Assembly: GCA_000432575.1 (NCBI GenBank)
Contig: HF996832.1
Coordinates: 2,691 to 66,690 of the forward strand
Reading direction: 5' to 3'
Length of the DNA stretch: 64,000 nt
From: Clostridium sp. CAG:762
Lineage (GTDB): Bacteria > Bacillota_I > Bacilli_A > RF39 > UBA660
The notes beneath the pieces are model-generated. The model saw only the letters and a program-made list of their open reading frames with translations. It searched no databases and was not told the origin of the DNA. Positions 43,900 through 53,212 of the stretch are shown piece by piece (position 1 is the first letter of the stretch; each line of letters opens with the position of its first letter). A program made the position numbers and the translations under genes.

Positions 43900-44940
43900 A
43901 TGACATTTATAATATTTGTATTAATTTTAGGTGCTGTGGTATTGGTTCATGAGTTTGGACATTTTATAAATGCTAAAATATTTAAAACTTATGTATATGA
44001 GTTTTCTATTGGAATGGGAAAAAGATTATGGTATTTTAAGAAAAAAGGTGGTGAAACCGAGTATTCAATACGATTATTTCCTATCGGGGGCTTTGTACGT
44101 TTAGCAGGTGAAGAAGTAGATGATGATAAAAAAATACCTAAGAATAGAAAACTTTGGGCTAAGTCGTTTTGGCAAAGATTTCTAATTATGTTTGCAGGTG
44201 CAGGATTTAACTTTATATTTGCTATACTACTATTATTTATCATAGGAATATCTTATGGTAGTGTTTCTACAAAACCAATAATAGGAAGTGTAAGTATGAA
44301 TTATCCATCATATGAAGCAGGATTAAGAGATGGCGATACTGTTTTAAGTATAGATAATGTTAATGTTAAAACTTGGGATGATATGATTTGGGAATTAACC
44401 ATGAAAAATGGTAAAGAAACTACATTCAAAGTAAAAGATATAAATGCTAATATAAAGGAAATTAAAGTAAAACCAATTAAAGAAGTAAAAGAAAACGAAG
44501 AGAGTTATGTATATGGAATTAGCAGAGATACTACAAAATATAGGGGATTTTCTCATGCTATAGATTATACTGTTACTAAAACAAAATCATTATTTACTGT
44601 AATGTTTAAGACTATTGGTGCTTTATTTACAGGAGGAGTTTCTGTTAAAGACTTATCTGGTCCTGTTGGTATTTATTCAATCGTAGATACCCAAAGTAAA
44701 GCAGGATTTGAAAGTTTACTATATCTTGTAGCATTTTTAAGCATTAATGTAGGTGTTATTAATTTAATACCATTCCCAGCATTTGATGGTGGAAGAATAT
44801 TATTTTTAATAATTGAAAAAATCAAAGGAAAACCAGTAGATCCTAAAATAGAAAATACTATTCATAGTATAGGTTTCTTCTTGTTATTAGCATTAATTAT
44901 ATATGTTACATTCAATGATATATTGAGATTATTTAGTTAA
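43900..44940 (+). CDS. rseP: Site-2 zinc metalloprotease RseP/RasP
   Basis: Intramembrane protease that cleaves regulators within the membrane. 346 residues; HEFGH at H17-H21 in the first helix, a PDZ domain around 115-195, and PFPAFDGGRILFL with the third ligand in the late helix. AGAAAGGTGG precedes ATG. Last gene of the cluster, closed by a terminator. Confidence 0.95.
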   Translation: MTFIIFVLILGAVVLVHEFGHFINAKIFKTYVYEFSIGMGKRLWYFKKKGGETEYSIRLFPIGGFVRLAGEEVDDDKKIPKNRKLWAKSFWQRFLIMFAGAGFNFIFAILLLFIIGISYGSVSTKPIIGSVSMNYPSYEAGLRDGDTVLSIDNVNVKTWDDMIWELTMKNGKETTFKVKDINANIKEIKVKPIKEVKENEESYVYGISRDTTKYRGFSHAIDYTVTKTKSLFTVMFKTIGALFTGGVSVKDLSGPVGIYSIVDTQSKAGFESLLYLVAFLSINVGVINLIPFPAFDGGRILFLIIEKIKGKPVDPKIENTIHSIGFFLLLALIIYVTFNDILRLFS

Positions 44941-44962
44941 AGTGGTTAATCCACTTTTTTTA
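44939..44962 (+). terminator. Terminator of the envelope cluster
   Basis: AAGTGG-TTAAT-CCACTT followed by T's, right after the rseP stop. Confidence 0.85.
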
Positions 44963-44994
44963 GCCTTTTTGAAAACGAAAATATTAAAATAGTA

Positions 44995-45023
44995 TTGACA
45001 ATAAATAATATAAATAGTAAAAT
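44995..45023 (+). promoter_or_regulatory. Promoter of the poly-G small ORF
   Basis: TTGACA (44995-45000), 17 nt, TAAAAT (45018-45023). Confidence 0.7.
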
Positions 45024-45061
45024 TAAGTCATAAGAATAGCAAATGAAAGTAGGTGTTTAAA

Positions 45062-45194
45062 ATGAATAGAATATATCCAATAAATAACAGTATCCAAACA
45101 TCTGTATGGGGGGGGGCAGTATAAATATTCTATTATTTTAAATACTAAAAAAATAAATTTAAAAGATAAACTAACTGATATTAGTACTTTTTAA
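45062..45194 (+). CDS. Small ORF interrupted by a nine-G tract
   Basis: ATG 45062 with AGGTG 8 nt upstream. With nine G (45108-45116) it ends after 20 codons (...TSVWGGAV). With eight G the frame continues to 43 codons through GGQYKYSIILNTKK and stops at 45192, inside the following terminator. The run of nine G in DNA this AT-rich is exceptional and suggests slipped-strand switching or sequencing uncertainty. The product is unknown. No signal peptide. Confidence 0.5.
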
Positions 45195-45220
45195 GTGCTA
45201 GTTTTTGGTTAGTTTTTTGT
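45168..45220 (+). terminator. Long structured terminator after the poly-G ORF
   Basis: Outer stem AAACTAAC/GTTAGTTT enclosing an inner TAGTACTT/AAGTGCTA hairpin, then T's. It separates the small ORF from the surface-protein gene. Confidence 0.65.
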
Positions 45221-45248
45221 TATATTTTTATAAGAATGGAGATGTATT

Positions 45249-46754
45249 ATGAAGGATTTATTTATGGATAAGAAAAAAAGAAATATAATTATAGCAACTA
45301 TTTTTTCATTAATATTAACGATAACAGGTACTACTTATGCTTATTTTAGTTGGCAAAGTAATAATAATCCTTTAGTAGATATAACTGTAGAAGATATGGC
45401 TGATATAATATTTAAAGGTGGTAATGATCTTAAGGCTACAGGAATTGGACCTGTTTTAAATTATAATGATGGAGAAAAAATTGAATTTACTGTAAAAAAG
45501 AAAATTGATAATCCAATATATGGTTCTGTTAGGGTTACTCCTAAAATATTGCCTGATGAATTTAAGGCTACTTATTTTAAGTGCAAATTATTATCTAGTA
45601 CTGATAATACAACATGGAATGAATTAACAGAATTTGATTTTACTGATAAAAATATTGATATAACGTATACCGTATATAAAGGAATAATTAACGATAATTT
45701 TACCTATTTTAAGATGATTTTTTATATCGATGGAACAGTTTATAATTCTAATGATTTACAAGGAAAAACATTTGAAGTAGTTACTGATGTATCTTTTTCA
45801 GATAGTAAGTGTGATATTATGAAGAAAAATGATGATAATAGTATTACTTATGAGGGAAACAAATGGTATCAAATAGCAGAAGATGATACTTCAACAACAT
45901 TAGTTTTAGCGGGTAATTCCGGTACAGGTTCATATGGTCAATATACGACCATAGATGCCGATTATTGGAATAATAAAAGTTTTGTTAAAACCAATGTAAA
46001 TGAATTTCTAACTGAAGCTACCATTGATACTGATTGTTTAATAAATGATGAAACTTATGGATATGTAAGAGTACCTTTTAAAAGTGAACTTAGTACAAAT
46101 ATGCCTAATGATAGTAACACTCCATTTTGGACGATGGATAGCATTGATAATAATTATGTGGCAGTAGGTAAAGCAGATGGGACTTTATATGAAGGATGGA
46201 ATCAAGTGAATGACACTTTTGTACAAACTGTAGCTTTATTGGGCAATACTTATTCAGGCGGACCACATGGCTCAGTTAGTGAGGGGCAACGTTTCTTGTG
46301 GGTTAGGTATGCTACTATTTCAAGAGAATGGGGTGCCTTAAAATTTAATCCATTTGGAAATGCTTATAATTTTGATCAAGAAAGTACGGTTTATTATGGA
46401 GAAGGTGGCGGAGTTGAAACGACAGTTGAAGATGTTATTGATTGTTTAGATTCTACAAAAAGCTATTATAGTTATTCTTGGTATACATCTAGTTTTTCTA
46501 ATAATACATATAGAGAGACAGCTAGTGTGTGTACAGAAGTTGGACAAAAAACAGTTTATTTGTGCCATGAGGTAGCATGCTGTAAATACGGTTCTAAAAA
46601 TTCTTCTGTTAATGGAGGAAGTACTTCCTATAGTTATAAAGATTTCACTTATAACACATTCAATTCTTGTAAATCCACTACTGAATATAAACCAACTACA
46701 GTAAGTGAAACAATTGGATACCGACCTGTAATAAAAGTAAAAAAACAATCTTAA
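45249..46754 (+). CDS. Large surface protein with TasA/camelysin-like signal anchor
   Basis: 501 residues. The N terminus KKRNIIIATIFSLILTITGTTYAYFSWQS has the TYAYFSW ending seen in SipW-processed TasA/camelysin-type proteins, then a beta-rich domain to about 190 and a second part (EGNKWYQIAED...) ending SETIGYRPVIKVKK, like the GxRPV ends of C-type-lectin-fold modules. A Cys-rich segment (CHEVACCKYG) lies near 445-455. Sortase motif absent. The next gene has a similar plan, so the pair probably forms one surface layer or adhesin module. Confidence 0.75.
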   Translation: MKDLFMDKKKRNIIIATIFSLILTITGTTYAYFSWQSNNNPLVDITVEDMADIIFKGGNDLKATGIGPVLNYNDGEKIEFTVKKKIDNPIYGSVRVTPKILPDEFKATYFKCKLLSSTDNTTWNELTEFDFTDKNIDITYTVYKGIINDNFTYFKMIFYIDGTVYNSNDLQGKTFEVVTDVSFSDSKCDIMKKNDDNSITYEGNKWYQIAEDDTSTTLVLAGNSGTGSYGQYTTIDADYWNNKSFVKTNVNEFLTEATIDTDCLINDETYGYVRVPFKSELSTNMPNDSNTPFWTMDSIDNNYVAVGKADGTLYEGWNQVNDTFVQTVALLGNTYSGGPHGSVSEGQRFLWVRYATISREWGALKFNPFGNAYNFDQESTVYYGEGGGVETTVEDVIDCLDSTKSYYSYSWYTSSFSNNTYRETASVCTEVGQKTVYLCHEVACCKYGSKNSSVNGGSTSYSYKDFTYNTFNSCKSTTEYKPTTVSETIGYRPVIKVKKQS

Positions 46755-46827
46755 TTAAACAAAGTCTTTGAACATACAAGTTTTTCTTAACAATATAATT
46801 GGCATATATAAAAAGTGAGGGAATGTA

Positions 46828-49290
46828 ATGAAAGAATATTATAATAAAATAAAAGAAGATAAAAAGAAACTATTAATCTTAGAAATATTAGGAGTATTAA
46901 TTTTATCTTTAGGCTTTACTTTAGCATTAAATTATGTTTCAAAAAAAATAAATACGTCTTTAATCTCGGCTAATATTAATGTAGTATATACAGGAGATAG
47001 TACAATTACTAAAGATTTATTCTTACCTATTAAAGAAAATGAAATAGAAGAGTATGGTGCAGTAGCAAATTTTACAGTAAAAGGTGCTGAGAATAATGTT
47101 ACAGATAAAGATATAATATATGATATTACATTAACTGATATTGATATAACAGATGGATTATTGGATGAAAACTTTAAATTTCAATTATTAAAAAATAATA
47201 CAATTATAAGTGAAGGTAATTTTAGTAGTTTACAAGTAGAAAAAACAGAAGAACAATATAAGTATTATCAAAGAGCAATATTAAATGAAAATGTTATGAA
47301 TTTACCTAAATATAATGAAACCCCAGATAGTTTTCAACTTAGAATATATATCTTAGATAATGGATTAGATCAATCTAATTTAATGGGACAAAGATTTAGA
47401 GCTAAAGTTGAAATAGCTACTTATACTTCAAAAGGTTTTACTGATAGAGATAGATATACTAATCTAATAACCAGGAAGTGTCCTATTAGTACAGCAACAC
47501 CAGTATATGTAGATAATTCTGGTGCTAATGCTCCTGTATTAGCAGAAGGTATGATACCTGTTGTGTATGATGATGAATTAGGTATCTGGTTAAAGGCCGA
47601 TACTAATGCTGGCTGGTATAACTATGATGATAAGATTTGGGCTAATGCTGTTATGGTTAAAACTAGTGCTATAAAAGGAGCAGAATGTTCTAAATCAAGA
47701 GAAGATTATATTGAGGCTAAACCATACACTCCAATTATGGAAGATGATATATTAGCATATTATGTATGGATACCGAGATATAAATATAAATTATTTAATG
47801 TGTCATATTCTAGTGTTGATTCCCAACTAATAGATGTAGTATTTGAAAGTGGAACATCGACTACAGGAACAGTAACATGTACAACAAGTGGAATAGGAGT
47901 TGAAACATGTACAAATAAAAGTAATGGTAATTATTATACACATCCAGCATTTACGTTTGGAACTCAAGAATTAACTGGTATTTGGGTAGGAAAGTTTGAA
48001 ACAACGGGTAATGATACAACTCCAACAATAAAACCTAACGTAGCATCATCATGTTGTCAAAATGTATCAACACAATTTACAATATCACAAATATTTAATA
48101 CAACAAATTATTTAACAACAAATGGAACAAATCAAACAGATGCTCACATGATGAAAAATATTGAATGGGGAGCAGTTGCATATTTAAAACAAAGTAAATA
48201 TGGATTAGGTACTACTGATATAGCAAATAATAATAGTTCAAGTTATACAACAGGAAGAAGCACAGGAGATCCTACTGTAACTAGTAATACTAGCGAAGGA
48301 ACATATAAATATAATGAACCAAAGATAGAAAAAGAATTGATTGAAGGTACAGGAACAGAGTTAACTATAGCAACACCGGCAAGTGATAGTACTTATACTT
48401 GGACTAATATAGGCACTAATGATAGTCCAATATGGAAAAGCGCTAACCAAGGGGTTGCAAGTAGCAGTACAACTTTAACTTATGCTTTTACATTGACTGG
48501 ACAAGGTGCATTGTCGTTTGATTATAGTGTTTCAAGTGAAAGTGCTAGTTATGATTATTTATACTATACAATAAAACAAGGTGATAATATAATAGATAGT
48601 ACAGGAACATCAACTAAAATAGGTGGAACGAGTTATGGAACAGCTGATGCAAGCATGACGTATGTATCAAAAATACATATATTAGAAGTAGGAACATATA
48701 CTTTAGAATTTACATATAGAAAAGACAGCTCAGCTGATAGTGGAACTGATTCAGGATATGTAAAAAATGTGAAAGTAATAGATGGAGCCGAAGCAAGAAT
48801 TACATATTTAATAGAACAAGGGGGAGGAGCAGCCTCTACCACAGGTAATGTTACTGGGATTTATGATATGGCAGGCGGTTCATGGGAATACGTAATGGGA
48901 GTAATGCAAGATAATACAAGCAGAAGAAGTCCAATGTCAGGATATACCACAGAATATAATTCAGGATACATAGGAAAAGTAGGAAGTAGTTATACAGATT
49001 CAGGTAACACCTTAGCATTTCCAAATACTAAATATTATGACTTATACGCCAATGGTTCTACATACGAAGATCAAACGGCATATAATAGGAGTCATTTTGG
49101 GGATGCTACAGGTGAAACTAGGAGCTGGTATAGTGATTATGCTAATTTTATCAATAATGATAGTCCTTGGTTTGTACGTGGTGGAGCCTATAACAATGGT
49201 TCTAAAGCTGGTGTATTTATCTTTAGCAGAGCCTATGGTACCGGTAGTGAAAATACTGGTTTTCGTGTCGTGCTTTCCACTACAAAATAA
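46828..49290 (+). CDS. Large surface protein with FGE/SUMF1-like (C-type-lectin-fold) end
   Basis: 820 residues: an N-terminal transmembrane anchor (about 14-35), a beta domain (about 45-200), a middle module around EYIEAKPYTP...AYYVWIPRYKYKLF, then MKNIEWGAVAYLKQSKYG, and a C-terminal SUMF1-like part GNVTGIYDMAGGSWEYVMGV...SPWFVRGGAYNNGSKAGVF...GFRVVL. Between MKNIEWGAVAY and the DMAGGSWEY block a beta-sandwich-like domain (about 510-655, TLTYAFTLTGQGALSFDYSVS) is inserted. Known active-site Cys of formylglycine enzymes are not evident, so binding rather than catalysis is likely. Confidence 0.75.
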   Translation: MKEYYNKIKEDKKKLLILEILGVLILSLGFTLALNYVSKKINTSLISANINVVYTGDSTITKDLFLPIKENEIEEYGAVANFTVKGAENNVTDKDIIYDITLTDIDITDGLLDENFKFQLLKNNTIISEGNFSSLQVEKTEEQYKYYQRAILNENVMNLPKYNETPDSFQLRIYILDNGLDQSNLMGQRFRAKVEIATYTSKGFTDRDRYTNLITRKCPISTATPVYVDNSGANAPVLAEGMIPVVYDDELGIWLKADTNAGWYNYDDKIWANAVMVKTSAIKGAECSKSREDYIEAKPYTPIMEDDILAYYVWIPRYKYKLFNVSYSSVDSQLIDVVFESGTSTTGTVTCTTSGIGVETCTNKSNGNYYTHPAFTFGTQELTGIWVGKFETTGNDTTPTIKPNVASSCCQNVSTQFTISQIFNTTNYLTTNGTNQTDAHMMKNIEWGAVAYLKQSKYGLGTTDIANNNSSSYTTGRSTGDPTVTSNTSEGTYKYNEPKIEKELIEGTGTELTIATPASDSTYTWTNIGTNDSPIWKSANQGVASSSTTLTYAFTLTGQGALSFDYSVSSESASYDYLYYTIKQGDNIIDSTGTSTKIGGTSYGTADASMTYVSKIHILEVGTYTLEFTYRKDSSADSGTDSGYVKNVKVIDGAEARITYLIEQGGGAASTTGNVTGIYDMAGGSWEYVMGVMQDNTSRRSPMSGYTTEYNSGYIGKVGSSYTDSGNTLAFPNTKYYDLYANGSTYEDQTAYNRSHFGDATGETRSWYSDYANFINNDSPWFVRGGAYNNGSKAGVFIFSRAYGTGSENTGFRVVLSTTK

Positions 49291-49402
49291 TAAAACAACT
49301 GCCTATATTGTCCCTTTTATGGTATAGGCATGAGTCAAACACCGACTCTAAAATTGTTACCTTATATGAGTACAGTAATAAGGGATATCTGTACTTTTTT
49401 TT
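49291..49402 (+). terminator. Three hairpins ending in a terminator
   Basis: TGCCTAT/ATAGGCA (49301-49330), GAGTC/GACTC (49332-49348) and AGTACAG/CTGTACT plus T8 (49369-49402). The last is duplicated at 34285. Confidence 0.75.
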
Positions 49403-49446
49403 ATCATTTTGTAGTATTTGGAATATTATAATATTGGGTGAATACT

Positions 49447-49734
49447 ATGAATAAATATAAGAATAAGATATTATCACATATTTCAATTATTTTTTTATCT
49501 TTGTTTTTAATTTTATTAATTAATGGTTATTTCTTTTTTATACCATTTATTATTTTTATGATAAGTAGTAGTTTATATATTATTAATATTAAGAATAATT
49601 ATAATAATAATAATAATAATATAGATAATAATATTATTTTGGATAATAGAGAGGAAAAGAGTTATATTAAAGAAATAACATTAGTTAGAAATAGAGATTT
49701 AAATAAAAAAAAGAAGCGGGTATTACACCGCTAG
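49447..49734 (+). CDS. Small membrane protein, 95 residues
   Basis: Two hydrophobic helices (about 8-42) followed by an Asn-rich stretch (YNNNNNNIDNN) and a basic C terminus. GGGTGA lies 5 nt before ATG 49447; GTG 49438 lies in that site. The 3' end overlaps the rnhC terminator and stop codon on the other strand. Function unknown; the low complexity lowers confidence. Confidence 0.5.
   Translation: MNKYKNKILSHISIIFLSLFLILLINGYFFFIPFIIFMISSSLYIINIKNNYNNNNNNIDNNIILDNREEKSYIKEITLVRNRDLNKKKKRVLHR
49701..49732 (-). terminator. Terminator of rnhC
   Basis: Minus strand AGCGG/CCGCT hairpin then TTCTTTTTTTT. It lies within the 3' end of the opposing small membrane-protein gene. Confidence 0.7.
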
Positions 49735-50675
49735 AAGATTCTTTTAGTATTGCTAAAATTAAGTTTTGCTATTTCTTTTAATTTTTCTTTACCATATTTT
49801 TTAACTATTTTAATGGCTACATCATCTACTATATCACTAGCCCCTTTGGGAATAAACATACCTAGTTTGTCTCCCATTTTATTTATTTCTTTAATGAAGA
49901 TGTATCTGCTTATTAGACTAGAGCAAGCAACACTTAGTACTTTGTCTTCGGCTTTAGTTAAGAAGGTTATATTAGTAACTTTATTTTTGGCTTTTTCTAT
50001 GTATTCATAATATTTATTTGGTTTACAGAATTGATCTACAACAACATAATCAGTATCATAATTTTTGTTTGTTAGTTCATATAGTGCTTTGTTATGTAAA
50101 ATAGCTTTCATTTTATTTAAGTTCATATCTTTATTGTAATACTTATTGTAATCAAGATTATTTAAAATGATGGTTTGATGTGGTATTATATTGATAAACT
50201 GTGGTACTATTTTAAGAATCTGTTCATCTAATAATTTTTTGGAATCTCTAACACCAAGATTATGTAATAGTTCAATATTATCTTTGTTTACATAAGATGC
50301 TGTTACAACTATCGGGCCAAAGTAATCTCCTGTTCCTACTTCATCAGAGCCGATGGAATTTATTTCTAAAGGTAGAGTTATTTCTTCTTTTTTTTCTTTT
50401 TTTGGTTTTTCTTCTATATCATCGCTTATTATTTCGTAGACATCATTATTTCCTTTGTTTATTTCTTGCCACATTAAGGAATCTTCTTTGGCATTAGATC
50501 CTTGAAACATGGCTTTGTTGGATTCATATAGGGTTATAATAGTTCCAGCTTCTTCGGCTTGAAATATTGCGTAGGGTGGCGTTTTTATTCTTAGTTTATC
50601 TTGATAATAGACTATCATTTTTTCTTTAGTTTCATTATTTACTTTAAATACTACTGTGTTATTCTTTTTTTCCAT
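49731..50675 (-). CDS. rnhC: Ribonuclease HIII
   Basis: Degrades RNA of RNA-DNA hybrids. 314 residues: an N-terminal TBP-like DUF3378 domain (about 1-85), a Lys/Glu linker, then the RNase H fold with NSIGSDEVGTGDYFGPIVV (catalytic D and E), GVRDSKKL and LDQFC-like VVVDQFCKP. ATG 50675 follows AGGTGAT; a GTG three codons upstream is an alternative. Divergent from cvpA. Confidence 0.94.
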   Translation of the reverse strand: MEKKNNTVVFKVNNETKEKMIVYYQDKLRIKTPPYAIFQAEEAGTIITLYESNKAMFQGSNAKEDSLMWQEINKGNNDVYEIISDDIEEKPKKEKKEEITLPLEINSIGSDEVGTGDYFGPIVVTASYVNKDNIELLHNLGVRDSKKLLDEQILKIVPQFINIIPHQTIILNNLDYNKYYNKDMNLNKMKAILHNKALYELTNKNYDTDYVVVDQFCKPNKYYEYIEKAKNKVTNITFLTKAEDKVLSVACSSLISRYIFIKEINKMGDKLGMFIPKGASDIVDDVAIKIVKKYGKEKLKEIAKLNFSNTKRIF

Positions 50676-50771
50676 TAAAATCACCTTTAATTTATTTTAT
50701 CATATTTTTGTTATTTTTTCTTTATTTTTTCTAAAATTTAGTATATAATTTTATTATAAGGTGAGTGAGTT

Positions 50772-51479
50772 ATGAATATTATTGATGCTGTTATTATATT
50801 ATTTTTGTTACTCGGGGCTGTAGTAGGATTTAAGCAAGGTGTTTTGAAAAAAACAGTTAGTTTTGCAGGTCTTTTGTTAATTATTATTTTATCTTTTAGT
50901 TTAAAGAATTATGTTTCTGTTTTAATGTATGAAAATTTACCATTTTTTAATTTTTGGGGACTTTTAACAGGACTTGAAATTTTAAATGTTATTTTATATG
51001 AATTAATTGCTTTTTTACTTGTTTTTAGTATATTATTTATTATATTTAAAGTAGTTGTAGCCATTACTGGAATAGTTGAAAAAATACTTAAGATGACAAT
51101 TATTTTAGCAATACCTTCTAAGTTACTGGGAATGGTTGTTGGTTTTTTAGAGTATTATATTATTGCTTTTGTGGTTTTGTTTATTTTAACTCAACCTATA
51201 TTTCATATAAGTATTTTAAATGATTCAAAGTATAAGGATTTTATTTTAAATAATACTCCAATTGTTTCTTCCTATGCTAAGAAGACTTTAAAGACTTATA
51301 AAGAAACATGGGATATTATTAAGAAACATGATAATGATAATACGGTAGATATTAATACTAGTTTACTTGAGGTTATGCTAAAGAATAAGATAATTACGGT
51401 TGATAGTACGGAGAAGTTAATTAAAAAGGATAAATTGCATATTAAGAATCAAGATGTTATTTTAAATAAATATAAATAA
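50772..51479 (+). CDS. cvpA: CvpA family membrane protein
   Basis: 235 residues with four transmembrane helices in the first 150 residues and the CvpA start NIIDAVIILFLLLGAVVGFKQGVLKK. It usually neighbours mutS2 in Firmicutes; here rnhC lies on its other side, keeping part of that context. TATAAT near 50743 with weak -35. Function of CvpA is poorly defined. Confidence 0.85.
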   Translation: MNIIDAVIILFLLLGAVVGFKQGVLKKTVSFAGLLLIIILSFSLKNYVSVLMYENLPFFNFWGLLTGLEILNVILYELIAFLLVFSILFIIFKVVVAITGIVEKILKMTIILAIPSKLLGMVVGFLEYYIIAFVVLFILTQPIFHISILNDSKYKDFILNNTPIVSSYAKKTLKTYKETWDIIKKHDNDNTVDINTSLLEVMLKNKIITVDSTEKLIKKDKLHIKNQDVILNKYK

Positions 51480-51483
51480 CTTA

Positions 51484-51504
51484 TACTGATAACAGTGTAG
51501 CAAA
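51484..51504 (+). repeat. Interspersed intergenic motif, copy 6
   Basis: TACTG followed by ATAACAGTGTAGCAAA, 4 nt after the cvpA stop. Confidence 0.6.
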
Positions 51505-51523
51505 GGAAGAAAGAGGAATAAAA

Positions 51524-52060
51524 ATGGAACAAATAATAATGGATAAGATTGATAAGGGATGTATGCCAACATATGGAAAATATGTAAAGGAACAATTAAT
51601 CGGGGCTATTGTAAAATATGCTAAAGATGGTGATATTAGTTCTTTTAGTAATGATTTTAATTCGAGAAAATATATAGAGGAAGTAGGAGTTTTGGGATTT
51701 AGACAAGCTTTACTTGAACATGTTGTTAAATTAGATGCTTGTTTAGGTATTACTAATTTTAGATTAATTACTGATTATGATAAAAATTATAGGAAGCATT
51801 CTGTGGGGGAAACAGAACTTAGAATATATGAGACTTTGTCTTTAGTAACTGAGGATGTATTTAATGATAAGGCGATAAATGATGCTTATAAGATTATTAC
51901 TAAAGATGGGGTGGCTTTATATAATTTAGCTAAATCTTTTGTAGAAATAAGGTATGAAAAGGCTTTAAAAGATGAATTAGATACATCATATTTATTTAGT
52001 GATGTTCATAAATCTATTATTTGGAAGATTGAAGAACATTTTAAAAAAATGTCTAATTAG
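51524..52060 (+). CDS. Hypothetical protein, 178 residues
   Basis: Soluble, helical protein (CMPTYGKYVKEQLIGAIVKYAKDGDISSF... HVVKLDACLGITNFRLITDYDKNYRK). No motif recognised. AAAGAGGAAT precedes ATG. Lies between cvpA and rpoZ without a promoter of its own that I can find. Confidence 0.7.
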   Translation: MEQIIMDKIDKGCMPTYGKYVKEQLIGAIVKYAKDGDISSFSNDFNSRKYIEEVGVLGFRQALLEHVVKLDACLGITNFRLITDYDKNYRKHSVGETELRIYETLSLVTEDVFNDKAINDAYKIITKDGVALYNLAKSFVEIRYEKALKDELDTSYLFSDVHKSIIWKIEEHFKKMSN

Positions 52061-52079
52061 TGTCAACTACTATTGTTTT

Positions 52080-52107
52080 TTTACTTTTTTTGTAGTAAAT
52101 TGATAAT
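52080..52107 (+). promoter_or_regulatory. Promoter of rpoZ-recX
   Basis: TTTACT (52080-52085), 16 nt, GATAAT (52102-52107). Confidence 0.55.
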
Positions 52108-52122
52108 AGGGAGTGTGATACA

Positions 52123-52323
52123 ATGATATATCCATCTATTGATAAAATATTAGGCATCATTGATTCAAAGTATGAACTTGTTCATATCGTGGCTGACCGC
52201 AGTAAGGAGATGGCTAGAACTGGTTATTATCAAATGAATGAGAAGGATTATAAATCTAAAAAAAATATCGGTAGGGCTTTAGAAGAAGTGTACGAAAACT
52301 TAATTAAAGTAAATAAGAATTAA
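52123..52323 (+). CDS. rpoZ: RNA polymerase omega subunit
   Basis: 66 residues: YPSIDKILGIIDSKYELVHIVADRSKEMA is the conserved omega N terminus (PSIDxLLxxxxSKYxLV...AxRA), and NIGRALEEVYENLI the C-terminal helix. Omega promotes folding of beta-prime. recX follows 26 nt downstream. Confidence 0.87.
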   Translation: MIYPSIDKILGIIDSKYELVHIVADRSKEMARTGYYQMNEKDYKSKKNIGRALEEVYENLIKVNKN

Positions 52324-52349
52324 GTTTTTTCTTCTCTTGGAGGTGAGTT

Positions 52350-53099
52350 ATGCAAATAGTTAGATATCAAAAAGTTGGTAAGGATAAATATAAAATATTT
52401 TTAGATAATAAGGAAACTATTACTTTGTATGAGAATGTTATTTTAGCAAATAATTTACTTTTAAATAAAGAAATTGATAAAGAGAAACTTGATATTTTGA
52501 TTAAACAAAATGATATAGAAGATTTATATAGTAAGGTATTATCTTATATAGCATATCGTATTAGAAGTGTTAAGGAAGTAAGAGGTTATTTGGTAAAAAA
52601 AGGGGCTAATGAGTATTTAACTGGTTATATTATTGATAAGTTAAAGAAGACTGGTTATTTAAATGATGATTTGTTTTGTAAGTATTATATTTTAGATAAG
52701 ATTAATCTTACTTTAGATGGGCCTTTTAAGATGAGAAAGTATTTGCAAGATAATGATATTTCTAATGAAACAATAGATAAATACTTGAATAGTTATGAGG
52801 ATAATTTTAAGGAAAGAATAGATAAGTTAATAAATAAATATTTGAAGTTAAATAATAAGTTGTGTGGTAAAGCTTTAAAAACTAAGATTTATAATAATTT
52901 AGTTAATCTAGGTTATGATAAGAATATGATTCTTAGTTTAATTAATAATTATGATTTTAACAATAATAGTAATGCTAAGAAGATATATGATGATTTGTAT
53001 AAAAAATATTCTTCTAAATATGAGGGTTATGAGTTGGATATGGTTATTAAGCAAAAGATGTATCAAAAGGGCTATAATATGAATGAAATTAATATGTAA
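52350..53099 (+). CDS. recX: RecA regulator RecX
   Basis: 249 residues with three to four RecX-type three-helix repeats, for example VLSYIAYRIRSVKEVRGYLVKKGANEYLTGYIIDKLKKTGYLNDDLF. RecX caps RecA filaments. GGAGGTGAG before ATG. No recA in the window. Ends ahead of tdk without a clear terminator. Confidence 0.85.
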   Translation: MQIVRYQKVGKDKYKIFLDNKETITLYENVILANNLLLNKEIDKEKLDILIKQNDIEDLYSKVLSYIAYRIRSVKEVRGYLVKKGANEYLTGYIIDKLKKTGYLNDDLFCKYYILDKINLTLDGPFKMRKYLQDNDISNETIDKYLNSYEDNFKERIDKLINKYLKLNNKLCGKALKTKIYNNLVNLGYDKNMILSLINNYDFNNNSNAKKIYDDLYKKYSSKYEGYELDMVIKQKMYQKGYNMNEINM

Positions 53100-53212
53100 A
53101 ATAAGTGTCAATTATGATACTTTTTTCCTTTTTCTATGAGATAATTATTAAGAAGATATAATGAATAAACAAGTTTTTGGTATTATGTAGGAGTATAGGA
53201 GTAGGTAGTAAA

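Noticed and set aside
49171..49290. Variable repeat of a diversity-generating retroelement at the FGE-like C terminus
   Set aside because: The fold is a usual target, but there is no reverse transcriptase in the window, and the similar copy at 34103 differs at all base types rather than only at A positions.
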